A DNA stretch of 64,000 nucleotides, taken from assembly GCA_001899005.1 (NCBI GenBank), contig MKUW01000019.1, forward strand, positions 317,639-381,638. The letters run 5' to 3'. The notes below the pieces were generated by a model, which was given only the letters and a program-made list of their open reading frames with translations, had not been told where the DNA came from and made no database searches. The stretch comes from Chloroflexi bacterium 44-23 (GTDB lineage: Bacteria; Chloroflexota; Anaerolineae; Anaerolineales; Anaerolineaceae). The position numbers and the translations under genes were made by a program. Positions 15,849-24,990 of this stretch are shown piece by piece. Numbering within the stretch: the first letter of the stretch is position 1; every line of letters begins with the position of its first letter.

Positions 15849-18800
15849 CTATTCCTTTCCGATTATGGGCAGATAGGAATAAAAGTTTTGAATTACAGTG
15901 GTTGTCAACGTTAAACTATGCTGTAATTCGGGGTTGTTGACTGAAGTAAGAATCAGAGTTACACGATCCTGTTGGTCGATGACTGCATCAGGTGGGATAG
16001 TTACCTGCACCTGAAGTGAGCCGGTTTCCAGAAAACCCAGATTTTCGATGAAACCTGGATTTGTAGTTGTGTTCCAATCGGAAGGGGATAGAGTTACGTG
16101 ATACGAATCAAGCGAACCATTATTCGCAATGTGAATACGATATTCGACCTGGGTGCCCGCTTCGCCATTTTTATCTGCTAAATCTGCGTTGATTGTAAAG
16201 CTGTAATTTTCCTGGCAGTAGCGGACTGAAAAATCATCAATGAACCAACCTTCACTGCCATTGCTGCTGTCAGTACCCAAACGGTAGCGAAAGGAAGCTG
16301 TTTCACCAGCAATTTGGCTTAAATCGATTACACTTTTCTGCCAGCTTTCCGTACCACACCATCCCGACTTACCTCCCAGTGGGTTGGAATATCTGGAGGC
16401 GATCAGCCCATCGTAGCCATAAGTGCTGGCGGGAAACCACTCTTGTGGCACCTGCGTCCAGCCTGGGCTGCTATTGGAGCTATATTCGAGAATCCCGGCA
16501 TCCAGGCAGCCACTGGTGTCACTTTCCAGATTGCGCCACTGCCAGAATTGGAGGGAGGGGGTTTTGGCAGCGTTTGGAATTAACAGCACAGGACTTGCCA
16601 GCAATTGGTCGCTGACAATACTTGGGGCATTGGCATGAAAAGATTGTATGAGCGAGCGAAAACGGTCTGTGCTTAACCCCCAGGTGCTGCTCGTCCAATC
16701 CTCACTGGGCGCCTCAAAGTCGTTCTGATATAGCGTTCGGGTTAGTTCGGCAGATTGACAATCACCCGTCAAAGAGAAGGTATAAAAGCCATTGCCGGAC
16801 GAAAAATTGCTTTGACCGCAACCATTATTGGCACTGACTCGCCAGTAATACGCAGTGCTGCTATCCAATGCTGAGGTGGGGGTGTAGGTTGCAGTGCTCA
16901 GATTTGGTTCATCGATAATGATGTTGGTAAATTCACTATCGCGTGCTAATTGAAAATGATAACTGCCGGCCTGCTCAACAGACTGCCAGGTAAAGGATAG
17001 GTCTAATGGATATGGGCTTCCTTCCAGAGAAGGGGAAAACAAGGTCGGGACAACCGGCACAGCATTGCTGATACCCAGCTTAAAAGGAAGGTCGTGCTGT
17101 AGACTGGCACTTGTGCCTTGTAAGGTAATGTCGTACAAGCCGGGGGCAGCAACTGGTTCAGCTACGATTGTCATGTCTGCATGCGTATCGGGCAGCGCAG
17201 GATTGGGATTGAAATCGAAGCTGGTGTGGGATGGCAGGCCGACCAATCCAAGTGTGACCGGGGTGAGGTAGCCTTCTATACTGGTCACTTCCACTGGCGA
17301 TTGAACGGTTTCTCCCGTACAAACGTTCATATCGGTTTCTTGCATTTGCAGTTCAAAATCGGAACTGGGTGGGCCAAGCCAGATTTGTGTGCTGGGATCG
17401 CCGAGAATATTGTAGCTCTCAAAGTAATATTGGCCGTAAGAAGGATAATTATCACGGACTTTGTTCAGGCCATCATAGACGGGATTTGCGATCCTTGGCG
17501 CGAAAGCAGGTATGGCGAAAAAGGAATCGTAGAAAACGCGTTCGAGAATGTCGTCAGTTTCCCAAAAGCTGTTATCAGCAGAACCTAAAAATACAATTGC
17601 CCCTTTTTGCTCCTGACGAATCCAGGTCTCACCGAAGGCTTCCGTTAATGAGTCGTTTCCGAAATCACCGGTCAGGCAGGCGAAACTGGTTATCAGAGAA
17701 AACACATTGTTGTTGGAAAGTGCGCGGACAGTAGCGCTTGTAATATTGATATTGCCATCCCCCCACCGATCTGTGGATCCATGTCCGGAGTACGTCACAA
17801 ACACGCGCTGATTGTCGATAGAATTGATGATATTCGATGATGTTGCGCTATTGCTGACACAATAAAGCTGATCGCCGCCGGATTGGGGGTTGTTCGGAAA
17901 GCTGCCGCTATAGCCAAACGGCAGCCCATAGGAATTTATCACATAATTATGGGTATTTTCGGCTGTAAGATAATGACCGCTGTCACAGCTGGCTATAAAG
18001 GATGCTTTCTTGACCCAGGCTTGACGGCCATCCAAGTCGGCGTACGCGATCGTCTTATTGATGATGTTGTTGAGTTGCTGGATATCGCGCACGGAAAAGC
18101 GCCCATAAAAAATATCCGGGTCGTAATCAGTGCTGCCATTCATGGTAGCGTAATAGAGATCTGTCTTCTTTGCGATTTGCATGGTGCCTTTATCAGCTTT
18201 TGACCAGGCCGGGATCAAATTGCTGTCTCCAACCAGCAAGAGATAAGAAGGCGGGGTTTTCCAAGTATCATAGGCATTTTGAATATAGCTCTTGATGCCG
18301 GTTAAGCTGGAAGAGCCAACCTCAGACAGACTCGCCACTGTCACCTGGTAGCCCTGATTCTGCTTAAAATTTACAAACGGGGCCAGAGCGTTGATAAAGC
18401 TGTCCGGACTGATGATCAAATATCCAATCGGGGCTGATGGCGCTTTATCTACGGCCAGATTGTCTTGAGATCTTATCAATTCGTCATCCTGGAGGGCATC
18501 GAAGGAGGGATCTGCCAGGCGGGCTGATCGTTGCATCTCGGCCAATGTGGGTGCCTGCCAGGAAAGGCGTAGTTTCAAGCTTTGCAGAAGCTGGATTTTA
18601 CCTTCGTGGGGATCATAACGCACGGGATGAATTTGGATCGGTTGAATGTGATGATTGCGCTGCTGGTAGCTGCTTCCCAAGTAGGTTGTTTGCACAGGCA
18701 GCCAACCTTGGTTTTGGTAGGCAATAGGATCAGGCTCAACCCAGGGTGGTGTGTAATCCGTTTTTGGCATAAGGGGCTGTGAGGGAAGCATGATCGTGGG

Positions 18801-19223
18801 CAGACTCACTGCTGCTAAATCAACTTCCCGCGACGAACTTTCCAGAACCTCAAACCGGGTTGGGCTGGAGGAAGGAATTTCAGCTTTGAGCGTATAAAGT
18901 GGTAAATCCGGGCGACCTTGAGGTGCACTATGACCGTATTGTTCCAGAAACAAACGTGTAAAATTCCCATGAGGGCTGCTGTATGTTTCTGCCCAAATAC
19001 CCGCAAAAGTGATCTCAATTTCAATCGTTGTATTGGAGACATATGTGGTTGTAAAAGCGGTTTGAAATGTTCCATCGGATTCCTGCGCTGAAAACCAGAT
19101 TGGATCCCCTGGTTTGGTCTGTGCAGCACCAGTATCCCTGGCGGAAACACTGACCGGCTTAACCGTACCGGTGGAAGCCAGTAGGATGCACAAGAGAAAA
19201 AGAAGGATTACACATTTTTTCAT
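15849..19223 (-). CDS. Gingipain-like C25 cysteine protease, secreted multidomain
   Basis: An upstream ATG at 19280 adds 19 residues, but the start at 19221-19223 gives a clean signal peptide (MKKCVILLFLLCILLAS), so it is preferred; neither has a good ribosome site. After a propeptide (to about residue 250) the C25 catalytic domain shows the His of TYSGHGSTDRWGDG (H481) and Cys of SFACLTGDFG (C516). A fibronectin III-like domain follows (SFTWQSVEQAGSYHFQLA), then a beta-jelly-roll region (LYQNDFEAPSEDW), then a C-terminal beta domain ending FYSYLPIIGKE. Similar YLP endings are common on exported proteins in Anaerolineae, to my knowledge. The enzyme should degrade protein outside the cell. Confidence 0.85.
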   Translation of the reverse strand: MKKCVILLFLLCILLASTGTVKPVSVSARDTGAAQTKPGDPIWFSAQESDGTFQTAFTTTYVSNTTIEIEITFAGIWAETYSSPHGNFTRLFLEQYGHSAPQGRPDLPLYTLKAEIPSSSPTRFEVLESSSREVDLAAVSLPTIMLPSQPLMPKTDYTPPWVEPDPIAYQNQGWLPVQTTYLGSSYQQRNHHIQPIQIHPVRYDPHEGKIQLLQSLKLRLSWQAPTLAEMQRSARLADPSFDALQDDELIRSQDNLAVDKAPSAPIGYLIISPDSFINALAPFVNFKQNQGYQVTVASLSEVGSSSLTGIKSYIQNAYDTWKTPPSYLLLVGDSNLIPAWSKADKGTMQIAKKTDLYYATMNGSTDYDPDIFYGRFSVRDIQQLNNIINKTIAYADLDGRQAWVKKASFIASCDSGHYLTAENTHNYVINSYGLPFGYSGSFPNNPQSGGDQLYCVSNSATSSNIINSIDNQRVFVTYSGHGSTDRWGDGNINITSATVRALSNNNVFSLITSFACLTGDFGNDSLTEAFGETWIRQEQKGAIVFLGSADNSFWETDDILERVFYDSFFAIPAFAPRIANPVYDGLNKVRDNYPSYGQYYFESYNILGDPSTQIWLGPPSSDFELQMQETDMNVCTGETVQSPVEVTSIEGYLTPVTLGLVGLPSHTSFDFNPNPALPDTHADMTIVAEPVAAPGLYDITLQGTSASLQHDLPFKLGISNAVPVVPTLFSPSLEGSPYPLDLSFTWQSVEQAGSYHFQLARDSEFTNIIIDEPNLSTATYTPTSALDSSTAYYWRVSANNGCGQSNFSSGNGFYTFSLTGDCQSAELTRTLYQNDFEAPSEDWTSSTWGLSTDRFRSLIQSFHANAPSIVSDQLLASPVLLIPNAAKTPSLQFWQWRNLESDTSGCLDAGILEYSSNSSPGWTQVPQEWFPASTYGYDGLIASRYSNPLGGKSGWCGTESWQKSVIDLSQIAGETASFRYRLGTDSSNGSEGWFIDDFSVRYCQENYSFTINADLADKNGEAGTQVEYRIHIANNGSLDSYHVTLSPSDWNTTTNPGFIENLGFLETGSLQVQVTIPPDAVIDQQDRVTLILTSVNNPELQHSLTLTTTVIQNFYSYLPIIGKE

Positions 19224-19472
19224 GAGGATTGGCAGAAAATGGAGGTTTTCAGATGAGAATCTGTTTATTAATTTTAGCATATAGTCTCATAAAAGTTTCG
19301 GCAGAGAGGTTAATTTACTGCTTAAGAACATACATTTTCCCTGAACATTTTCAGGGTGTCAAATCCGCTGAACAATAACAGAGCATACATTTCTCCTTGC
19401 CTTATTCCTGGCCAGAGACTATACTGGGGATTAGAGAAAATACCCGCCTACATGGTGGTTTTGAGAAGGAAA

Positions 19473-20219
19473 ATGACAATTAAACAGATTTTAAAAGGCA
19501 TTCATCAAACTGCCGAGTTAAAAACACGCCTGGTATTCTTTGATATGGATCATACCATCTTGAATGCAAGCAAATATCACCGTCAAAGTTTCACGAAATC
19601 GTTGAATAAATTATTTGGAACCAACGAGTTGCCCCGCACCACGACATCCGGGTACCCCTATTTGGAAGTGGCACGTAGATATGCGAATGCATGTGGTATC
19701 AGTGACGAATTCTACGATTCCAAACAGGCAGAATTAACCAGTTTACTGGTTGAAAATATGCTTAATTCTCTGCCAGATGAAATGAGCGATTGTGTTTACC
19801 CGGGGACCGTAGCGTTGTTGGAAAGACTTCGACAGGCAAATATCGCTCTGGGAATTACGACCGGTACAATGCGAGATATCGCGGTACCTCTGCTGGAGCG
19901 TACTGGGTTATTACCTTATTTCCCATTAATGGCCTTCGGCGACCAGGTCCGCGAGCGCGAACAGATTTTACAGAAAGCACTTGATCAGGCACCCTGGGTA
20001 TATGGACTTAACCCCGACGAGGTTCAATTGGTGACCGTCGGCGACGCTGTCACGGATATAACAGCTGGAAAAGCTTATGGTGCAGTAACAATTGCAGTTG
20101 CAAACGGAGTTACCAGCATGGAGCAACTGGCAGCGTGTAAGCCTGATTTTTTGTTTGCAAACCTTGAAGATACCAATGCCATTTATACAGCAATCCTCAA
20201 TGGAACTGCTTGCAATTAA
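19473..20219 (+). CDS. HAD-superfamily hydrolase
   Basis: The frame is open from 19356, but the ATG at 19473 has GAGAAGGA directly upstream (19463-19470), which decides the start and gives 248 residues. HAD motif I is VFFDMDHTIL, motif II ITTGTMRD, and motif IV VGDAVTDITAGKAYG, with an alpha-helical cap between (about residues 35-105). The arrangement is that of phosphoglycolate phosphatase or beta-phosphoglucomutase-type enzymes that remove phosphate from small molecules in the cytoplasm. The substrate is unknown. It is followed by the FMN riboswitch and does not belong to that operon. Confidence 0.85.
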   Translation: MTIKQILKGIHQTAELKTRLVFFDMDHTILNASKYHRQSFTKSLNKLFGTNELPRTTTSGYPYLEVARRYANACGISDEFYDSKQAELTSLLVENMLNSLPDEMSDCVYPGTVALLERLRQANIALGITTGTMRDIAVPLLERTGLLPYFPLMAFGDQVREREQILQKALDQAPWVYGLNPDEVQLVTVGDAVTDITAGKAYGAVTIAVANGVTSMEQLAACKPDFLFANLEDTNAIYTAILNGTACN

Positions 20220-20283
20220 TTTCACAATTGCGTTGACACAGGCACTCGCCGGGATTATACTCAATATATAAAAATATATATTA

Positions 20284-20413
20284 CCTTCAGGGCAGGGTGA
20301 GGAAGAAACCTTCCAATTCCCGATCGGTGGTCACAACCCACGAGCAGGCAAATAACGCCAGCATGATTTGGTGAAATTCCAGAGTCGACGGTACAGTCCG
20401 GATAGAAGAAGGC
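20284..20413 (+). ncRNA. FMN riboswitch (RFN element)
   Basis: The conserved blocks of the RFN element appear in order: CTTCAGGGCAGGGTGA, then AATTCCCGATCGGTGGT, then CCCACGAGC, then GATTTGGTGAAATTCCAGAG, CGACGGT and CAGTCCGGATAGAAGAAGG. The two ends pair as the P1 stem (ACCTTC with GAAGG). It senses flavin mononucleotide. It lies about 75 bases ahead of an ABC operon and is followed by a terminator hairpin, so FMN should switch off transcription of the operon. Confidence 0.95.
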
Positions 20414-20440
20414 TAACCAGCATTAATGATGTGCTCTCTT

Positions 20441-20468
20441 GCCCTGAAATTTTATTTCAGGGCATTTT
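20441..20468 (+). terminator. Expression-platform terminator of the FMN riboswitch
   Basis: GCCCTGAAAT (20441-20450) pairs with ATTTCAGGGC (20454-20463) and is followed by ATTTTGT. The 5' arm can also pair with TTCAGGGC in the aptamer start (20286-20293), a plausible antiterminator. This fits transcriptional control by FMN. Confidence 0.75.
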
Positions 20469-20489
20469 GTATAGTAGGTGTTTGATTAA

Positions 20490-21338
20490 ATGGAAACCAG
20501 AATCGAATCAAAACAAAAATTAGCAAATGGCAGACAGAGAGCTGCCGCCTGGTTGCGTCGTAACGGCAACAGCTTGATGTTTGTGACAGCGCTGCTGGTT
20601 ATATTGCTTTGGGAAGGGGTTACCCGTTGGGGGTCATTGCCAGCCTTTATTTTGCCCTCACCATGGGCAGTTTTACAGCGCTTTTGGAGTACTCTCGGGG
20701 ATGGGACGTTGTGGCGGCATACTTCGGCCACCCTCCTGGAGATCGTACTGGGATTAGCGGTCGGGGTTATCGCGGCGACGATCACAGGATATTTACTGGC
20801 AAAATCACCCACCCTGGAAAGTATCTTATCGCCCTACCTGGTTGCCAGCCAGGCCATACCGATTGTGGCCATTGCTCCTCTGCTGGTGATCTGGTTCAGC
20901 CCGGGTTTGTTTTCCAAAGTATTAATCGCATCTCTGATTGTTTTTTTTCCGGTGCTGGTCAATACGGTGGTGGGTGTGCGTGCGGTACCACAAGACCTGC
21001 GTGATTTGATGCGCTCTTTGCGTGCATCCCGTTGGCAAACCTTGCGGTTGTTGGAAATCCCGGCAGCCTTACCCGTATTTTTAGGTGGTTTACGGATTGG
21101 TGCAACGCTCTCGGTGATTGGTGCTGTGGTGGGTGAACTGATTGGTGCGAACCGTGGCCTCGGATTTTTAATCGGCATCGGTCGTGGTCAGTATGATACA
21201 GCCCTGGTATTTGTGGCTGTGTTTACCCTCGTTGTGCTGGCATTGAGTCTTTATGGCATAGTAATTCTTTTGGAACGCAGGTTGCTTGCCTGGCAACGCT
21301 CGGCCCGTAAAGGCACATTATTGGATATGAATGGATAA
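20490..21338 (+). CDS. ribX: ABC transporter permease, riboflavin uptake (RibX-type)
   Basis: The 282-residue protein has about six membrane helices and the BPD_transp_1 fold of the SsuC/TauC/ThiX group. Its EAA loop reads [20 protein letters not shown] followed by [10 protein letters not shown]. Because an FMN riboswitch controls it and the next genes encode an NMT1/THI5-type binding protein and an ATPase, it fits the RibXY system described for riboflavin uptake in Chloroflexi. The assignment of riboflavin as substrate comes from the riboswitch context, not from the protein itself. The start ATG follows a TAGGTG at short distance. Confidence 0.8.
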   Translation: METRIESKQKLANGRQRAAAWLRRNGNSLMFVTALLVILLWEGVTRWGSLPAFILPSPWAVLQRFWSTLGDGTLWRHTSATLLEIVLGLAVGVIAATITGYLLAKSPTLESILSPYLVASQAIPIVAIAPLLVIWFSPGLFSKVLIASLIVFFPVLVNTVVGVRAVPQDLRDLMRSLRASRWQTLRLLEIPAALPVFLGGLRIGATLSVIGAVVGELIGANRGLGFLIGIGRGQYDTALVFVAVFTLVVLALSLYGIVILLERRLLAWQRSARKGTLLDMNG

Positions 21339-21351
21339 AGGAAGAAATTTT

Positions 21352-22338
21352 ATGAAAAAGAAATTTTTATTTGCACTCATGCTGATATTAATTATGAGCG
21401 CTTGCGCGCCAACCGCTGGGCAACCTGGCACTCAACCTATGACGGCTGTGCGGCTGCCGGTTGGTTTTATCCCCAATGTGCAGTTTGCACCTTTATATGT
21501 TGCGCTTGAAAACGGCTATTTTCGAGACGCAGGCCTGAATGTGACCCTTGACTACAGCATGGAAACGGACAATGTCGCGTTGGTAGGGGCTGGTGAAATA
21601 CCATTCGCGATCGCTTCCGGGGAGCAAGTGATTTTGGCCAGGGCCCAGGGTCTGCCGGTGGTATATGTGATGAACTGGTACCGCAATTATCCGGTTGGAA
21701 TCGTTTCCTTAAAAGAAAAGAATATCACCAGGATTGAAGATCTGGTGGGAAAAAAAGTGGGTATCCCGGGTCTGTATGGGGCCAGTTATATTGGTTTAAA
21801 AGCCATGCTCAACGCTGGCGGCCTGCAGGAATCTGACCTTATTCTGGATTCGATTGGTTATACTCAGGTCGAATCCCTGGTGGCCGGCACGGAAGATGCG
21901 GCCGTTATTTATATCACCAACGAGCCTATCCAATTAATGTCACAGGGCTATCAGATTAATCTGCTGAAGCTGGCTGATATGACAGAACTGGTTTCGAATG
22001 GTTTGATTACCAATGAAAAGACGATTGCAGAAAAGCCGCAGCTCGTGCTTCAAATGGTGGCGGCCATTAGCAAGGGGATTGCAGCAACCATGGCAGATCC
22101 TCAGGCAGCTTATGCGACCACTTTAAAATACGTTGACAATCTTGATAAGGCAGATGCTGATGTTCAAAAGCAAATTCTTTCGGCGTCAATTGATTTGTAC
22201 CAAAAGGATCCTTTAGGGTACAGCAATCCTCAAGCCTGGCAGAACATGTACGATGTTTTGAAGGGTATGGGCCTTATTTCCGCTCCGCTTGATTTAGCCT
22301 CTGTCTATAGCAATGATTTCTTATGGAAAAAGGAATAA
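21352..22338 (+). CDS. ribY: ABC transporter substrate-binding lipoprotein, NMT1/THI5-like (RibY-type)
   Basis: The frame starts upstream at 21331 overlapping ribX, but ATG 21352 has AAAGGAAG well spaced and gives a normal signal ([18 protein letters not shown] with lipobox MSAC). The rest reads like NMT1/THI5 periplasmic binding proteins: [39 protein letters not shown] and [18 protein letters not shown]. These bind heterocyclic compounds such as HMP-pyrimidine or riboflavin. With the FMN riboswitch upstream, riboflavin is the likely ligand. The protein should be tethered outside the membrane and deliver ligand to the permease encoded by ribX. Confidence 0.82.
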   Translation: MKKKFLFALMLILIMSACAPTAGQPGTQPMTAVRLPVGFIPNVQFAPLYVALENGYFRDAGLNVTLDYSMETDNVALVGAGEIPFAIASGEQVILARAQGLPVVYVMNWYRNYPVGIVSLKEKNITRIEDLVGKKVGIPGLYGASYIGLKAMLNAGGLQESDLILDSIGYTQVESLVAGTEDAAVIYITNEPIQLMSQGYQINLLKLADMTELVSNGLITNEKTIAEKPQLVLQMVAAISKGIAATMADPQAAYATTLKYVDNLDKADADVQKQILSASIDLYQKDPLGYSNPQAWQNMYDVLKGMGLISAPLDLASVYSNDFLWKKE

Positions 22339-22344
22339 CAGCCG

Positions 22345-23097
22345 GTGGTACCTTTCTTACAGGTTAACGATTTACACATCACCTTTGCCAATGAGAATGG
22401 CGGGCTACAGGCATTGCAGGGTGTCAGCTTGAATTTGGACCTGCATGAGTTTGTAAGTGTAATTGGCCCATCCGGCAGCGGCAAAAGCACATTGTTAAGG
22501 GTGATTGCCGGGCTGCTGGTACCATCGCGGGGTGAAGTCATCATTCGCACCCCACATGACTACCCGCCCAGGATAGGGTATGTCTTTCAACAGGCCAACC
22601 TGATGCCCTGGCGTACTGTTTTGGAAAACATCCTTTTACCGCTTGAAATTCAAGGTGTGGACAAGCGTACAGGGCGCGGCAAGGCCCTCGATTTGGTGGA
22701 ATTGATGGGATTAAAAGGATTTGAGGCCAGTTGGGTACAGGATCTTTCGGGTGGTATGGCGCAGCGAGTGGCCATCGCGCGGGCCCTAATTCAAGAGCCT
22801 GAGTTATTACTGTTGGATGAACCTTTTGGTGCCCTGGATGCGCTTACCCGTGAGCAGATGGGGGTTGAATTACTGCGTATCTGGCAAGCTCGCCGGACAA
22901 CGGTGTTAATGGTGACCCACTCTATTTCTGAGGCTTTATTGCTTTCGGATCGGGTGCTGGTTTTAAGCTCGAGGCCGGGCAAGATCATATCAGATATGGT
23001 GGTGGATCTCCCCCGTCCGCGCAGTGATCAATTGCGCTATGAAGCCCATTTTGGAAATCTGTCCCGGCAGCTTAAAGCACAAATATTACCGGTTTGA
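22345..23097 (+). CDS. ABC transporter ATP-binding protein of the riboflavin operon
   Basis: A GTG start lies 6 bases after ribY, with AAAGGA close upstream. The 250-residue protein has Walker [13 protein letters not shown]-loop FQQANLMPW, signature DLSGGMAQRVAIARAL and Walker B LLLLDEPFGALD, plus the switch His in VTHSISEA. It belongs to the nitrate/sulfonate/taurine class of ATPases, the class that partners with permeases like ribX. It should power riboflavin import. The operon appears to end here; the next gene is on the other strand. Confidence 0.85.
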   Translation: MVPFLQVNDLHITFANENGGLQALQGVSLNLDLHEFVSVIGPSGSGKSTLLRVIAGLLVPSRGEVIIRTPHDYPPRIGYVFQQANLMPWRTVLENILLPLEIQGVDKRTGRGKALDLVELMGLKGFEASWVQDLSGGMAQRVAIARALIQEPELLLLDEPFGALDALTREQMGVELLRIWQARRTTVLMVTHSISEALLLSDRVLVLSSRPGKIISDMVVDLPRPRSDQLRYEAHFGNLSRQLKAQILPV

Positions 23098-23133
23098 TTT
23101 ACCCGATGCTTAAAACCTGAGTTGGACTTCTTT

Positions 23134-24405
23134 TCAAGTTATGGTCGGTGGGATCATGGCCAATGCATCCAGAAGGCGCTGGCGGTCTACCAGGCCGACT
23201 GGATGATTCTCTTCGTCAATGATGACCAGCCATTTGCGCCCTTCCGCCATCATCTTCTGGATGGCGGTCGCAATTGGCAATTCAGGTGAAGCGGTGATCG
23301 GGTTTGGGCTCATTAAATCTCTGGCGATAACATCTGTGATCGGGTCGAGATCCAGGCGCTTGAACGCCGAGAGAATCGAAGGACGGATGGGCACTGGCAG
23401 GCGCGTAAAGACGTCACCATCGCTCATGATGCCGCTGACTTTCTTATCCTGGTCAACCACGATAACGCGGTGGCTGCCATTTTCCAACATGGTATGGATA
23501 ACGGTGGCAATGTCATCATGCTCAGTAACTGTTGGCACCACGGGGGACATGATCTCCCCGACTTTTTTGACATAACCCGGCACAGACAGGGGCGGAAGCT
23601 CTTTGGTGGCTGAAGGCACCACCAGGCGCAGAATGTCAAAGCGCGATAAGATGCCAACCAGAACCTCCTTTTCATTGACAACCGGCAGACGTTTGATTTC
23701 GTGCTTTTTCATCAAATTGACAGCCTGCCCGATCGGAGCGTCTGACCGGGTTGTAAAGACCGGTGTACTCATGACATCTTCCACTAACCCGTGCGACTGC
23801 TCCAGCGCATCCAGCTCTTTCTTGATCATTTCTGTATCAAAATGGCGCGCAATCGAAAGCCTTTGATTCAAGCCTGCCCGTGAGATCAAGTCCTCATCGG
23901 TTAAAATTCCAATCACATTCCCTTGTGAATTCACAACTGGCATAGCCTTGGTGCCTTGTTTCAACATCAGTTCCCAGGCCTGTCGAATGGTTTGTTTGGG
24001 GGTCAGCAGCTTGACATCCCGCGACATAACTTCACCGGCCAGGCGATCTACCGGCAGCGGATTGAGGTAGCGGTGTGTATATTTAAGCACCTGGATGTCT
24101 TCAACTGTCATTAAGCCTTCGCGCACCAAAGGGTAGATTTTTTCGAGCACCAGCGTGATTTTTTCAGTGGTATCCACCACTTCGATGATCAACGGCAAAT
24201 CTTCAGAGATGCGCAGAATGGCAGCTGTATGGATACGCGAGCGTGCCCCGAAACCGGCAATACCGCGCGTCACGGTTGCGCCGGCCATTCCCTCCTGGGT
24301 TAAGATTTCCAGTATGACAAAATAAAGCGGCTTCCCGCGCCAGAGATCACTCTCTCCAATATAAATCTTGAGGCGTTTTGTGTTTTCGGATAGATACTGT
24401 TCCAT
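23134..24405 (-). CDS. DUF190 protein with four CBS domains, next to CrcB
   Basis: Residues about 10-105 form a DUF190 domain (LKIYIGESDLWRGKPLY, then GATVTRGIAGFGA). DUF190 is PII-like in fold and is frequently encoded beside crcB. Four CBS repeats follow as two pairs (VMSRDVKLLTPKQTIRQAWE, VMSTPVFTTRSDAPIGQA, IMSPVVPTVTEHDDIATV, LMSPNPITASPELPIATA). CBS pairs bind adenine nucleotides. The protein therefore looks like a nucleotide-sensing regulator of fluoride export; that is inferred from the neighbour. The crcB gene is 17 bases upstream on the same strand, so the two are an operon. Confidence 0.85.
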   Translation of the reverse strand: MEQYLSENTKRLKIYIGESDLWRGKPLYFVILEILTQEGMAGATVTRGIAGFGARSRIHTAAILRISEDLPLIIEVVDTTEKITLVLEKIYPLVREGLMTVEDIQVLKYTHRYLNPLPVDRLAGEVMSRDVKLLTPKQTIRQAWELMLKQGTKAMPVVNSQGNVIGILTDEDLISRAGLNQRLSIARHFDTEMIKKELDALEQSHGLVEDVMSTPVFTTRSDAPIGQAVNLMKKHEIKRLPVVNEKEVLVGILSRFDILRLVVPSATKELPPLSVPGYVKKVGEIMSPVVPTVTEHDDIATVIHTMLENGSHRVIVVDQDKKVSGIMSDGDVFTRLPVPIRPSILSAFKRLDLDPITDVIARDLMSPNPITASPELPIATAIQKMMAEGRKWLVIIDEENHPVGLVDRQRLLDALAMIPPTIT

Positions 24406-24422
24406 TATTTCTCCTCTTCACC

Positions 24423-24797
24423 CTAAAACAACTTTCCGATCCAGATACCACAAAGGGCAAAAAACCCACCCAGCAGGCTGGAGCCAAAGAGATTAAAGAA
24501 TGCCAGCCATCCCTGACCTTGCTGCAAAAGGCTGATTGATTCCAAAGCATAGGTTGAAAAGGTAGTGTAGGAGCCCAAAAAGCCAATCGTCAGCACCAGA
24601 CGCAAACGCGGATCCATAACGTAATGTTCACTGATCATCGCCATGATTAATCCTAGCATAAAGCTTCCGCTGATATTAATCAAGAGGGTACCAAAAGGAA
24701 AATGGCTGCCCCACCGCAGTGCGGCCCAATCACTGACCCAATAACGTAGATTTGCCCCTAATACGGCTCCAATTGATATCCAAATTGCTTTTTCCAC
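24423..24797 (-). CDS. crcB: Fluoride channel CrcB/Fluc
   Basis: The 124-residue, four-helix protein matches CrcB from end to end: GAVLGANLRYWVSD, FPFGTLLINISGSFMLGL, and TIGFLGSYTTFSTYALES. The conserved Asn of LLINISGS and the Phe box and TTFST motif line the fluoride pore in Fluc channels, which work as antiparallel dimers. It should expel fluoride across the membrane. A fluoride riboswitch was sought in the 190 bases upstream and not seen. It shares an operon with the DUF190-CBS gene and is divergent from the polymerase cassette. Confidence 0.93.
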   Translation of the reverse strand: MEKAIWISIGAVLGANLRYWVSDWAALRWGSHFPFGTLLINISGSFMLGLIMAMISEHYVMDPRLRLVLTIGFLGSYTTFSTYALESISLLQQGQGWLAFFNLFGSSLLGGFFALCGIWIGKLF

Positions 24798-24955
24798 ACT
24801 AATCCTTTAATCTTTACGCTCAGAAGAGTGTATTTTTTCATGCAGTACGCCTGGAGAGGGGTATGTTTCGCCTTATGACAGCTTTATTTCCCTGGTGAGC
24901 TGTGGCCCTGCAAAAATTTTAACTGTGATTGTGGTTGACGTCAAATAATTCCCTC

Positions 24956-24984
24956 TTGACTAAAGAACAAGTGTTCTATAAAAT
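24956..24984 (+). promoter_or_regulatory. Promoter with SOS/LexA-like operator
   Basis: TTGACT (24956-24961) and TAAAAT (24979-24984) are 17 bases apart. The spacer contains AGAACAAGTGTTCT (24964-24977), a perfect 6+2+6 palindrome matching GAAC-N4-GTTC, the LexA box used by Gram-positive bacteria. A repressor bound there would block RNA polymerase. The predicted start of transcription coincides with the ATG at 24991, so the first message would be leaderless. LexA binding is inferred from the match. Confidence 0.75.
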
Positions 24985-24990
24985 AGAAGT

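Noticed and set aside
24798..24960. Fluoride (crcB) riboswitch upstream of crcB
   Set aside because: The minus-strand leader was read for the conserved GGxGAUG, CGCC and GGCUGAUG blocks. None was found, so only the channel is called.
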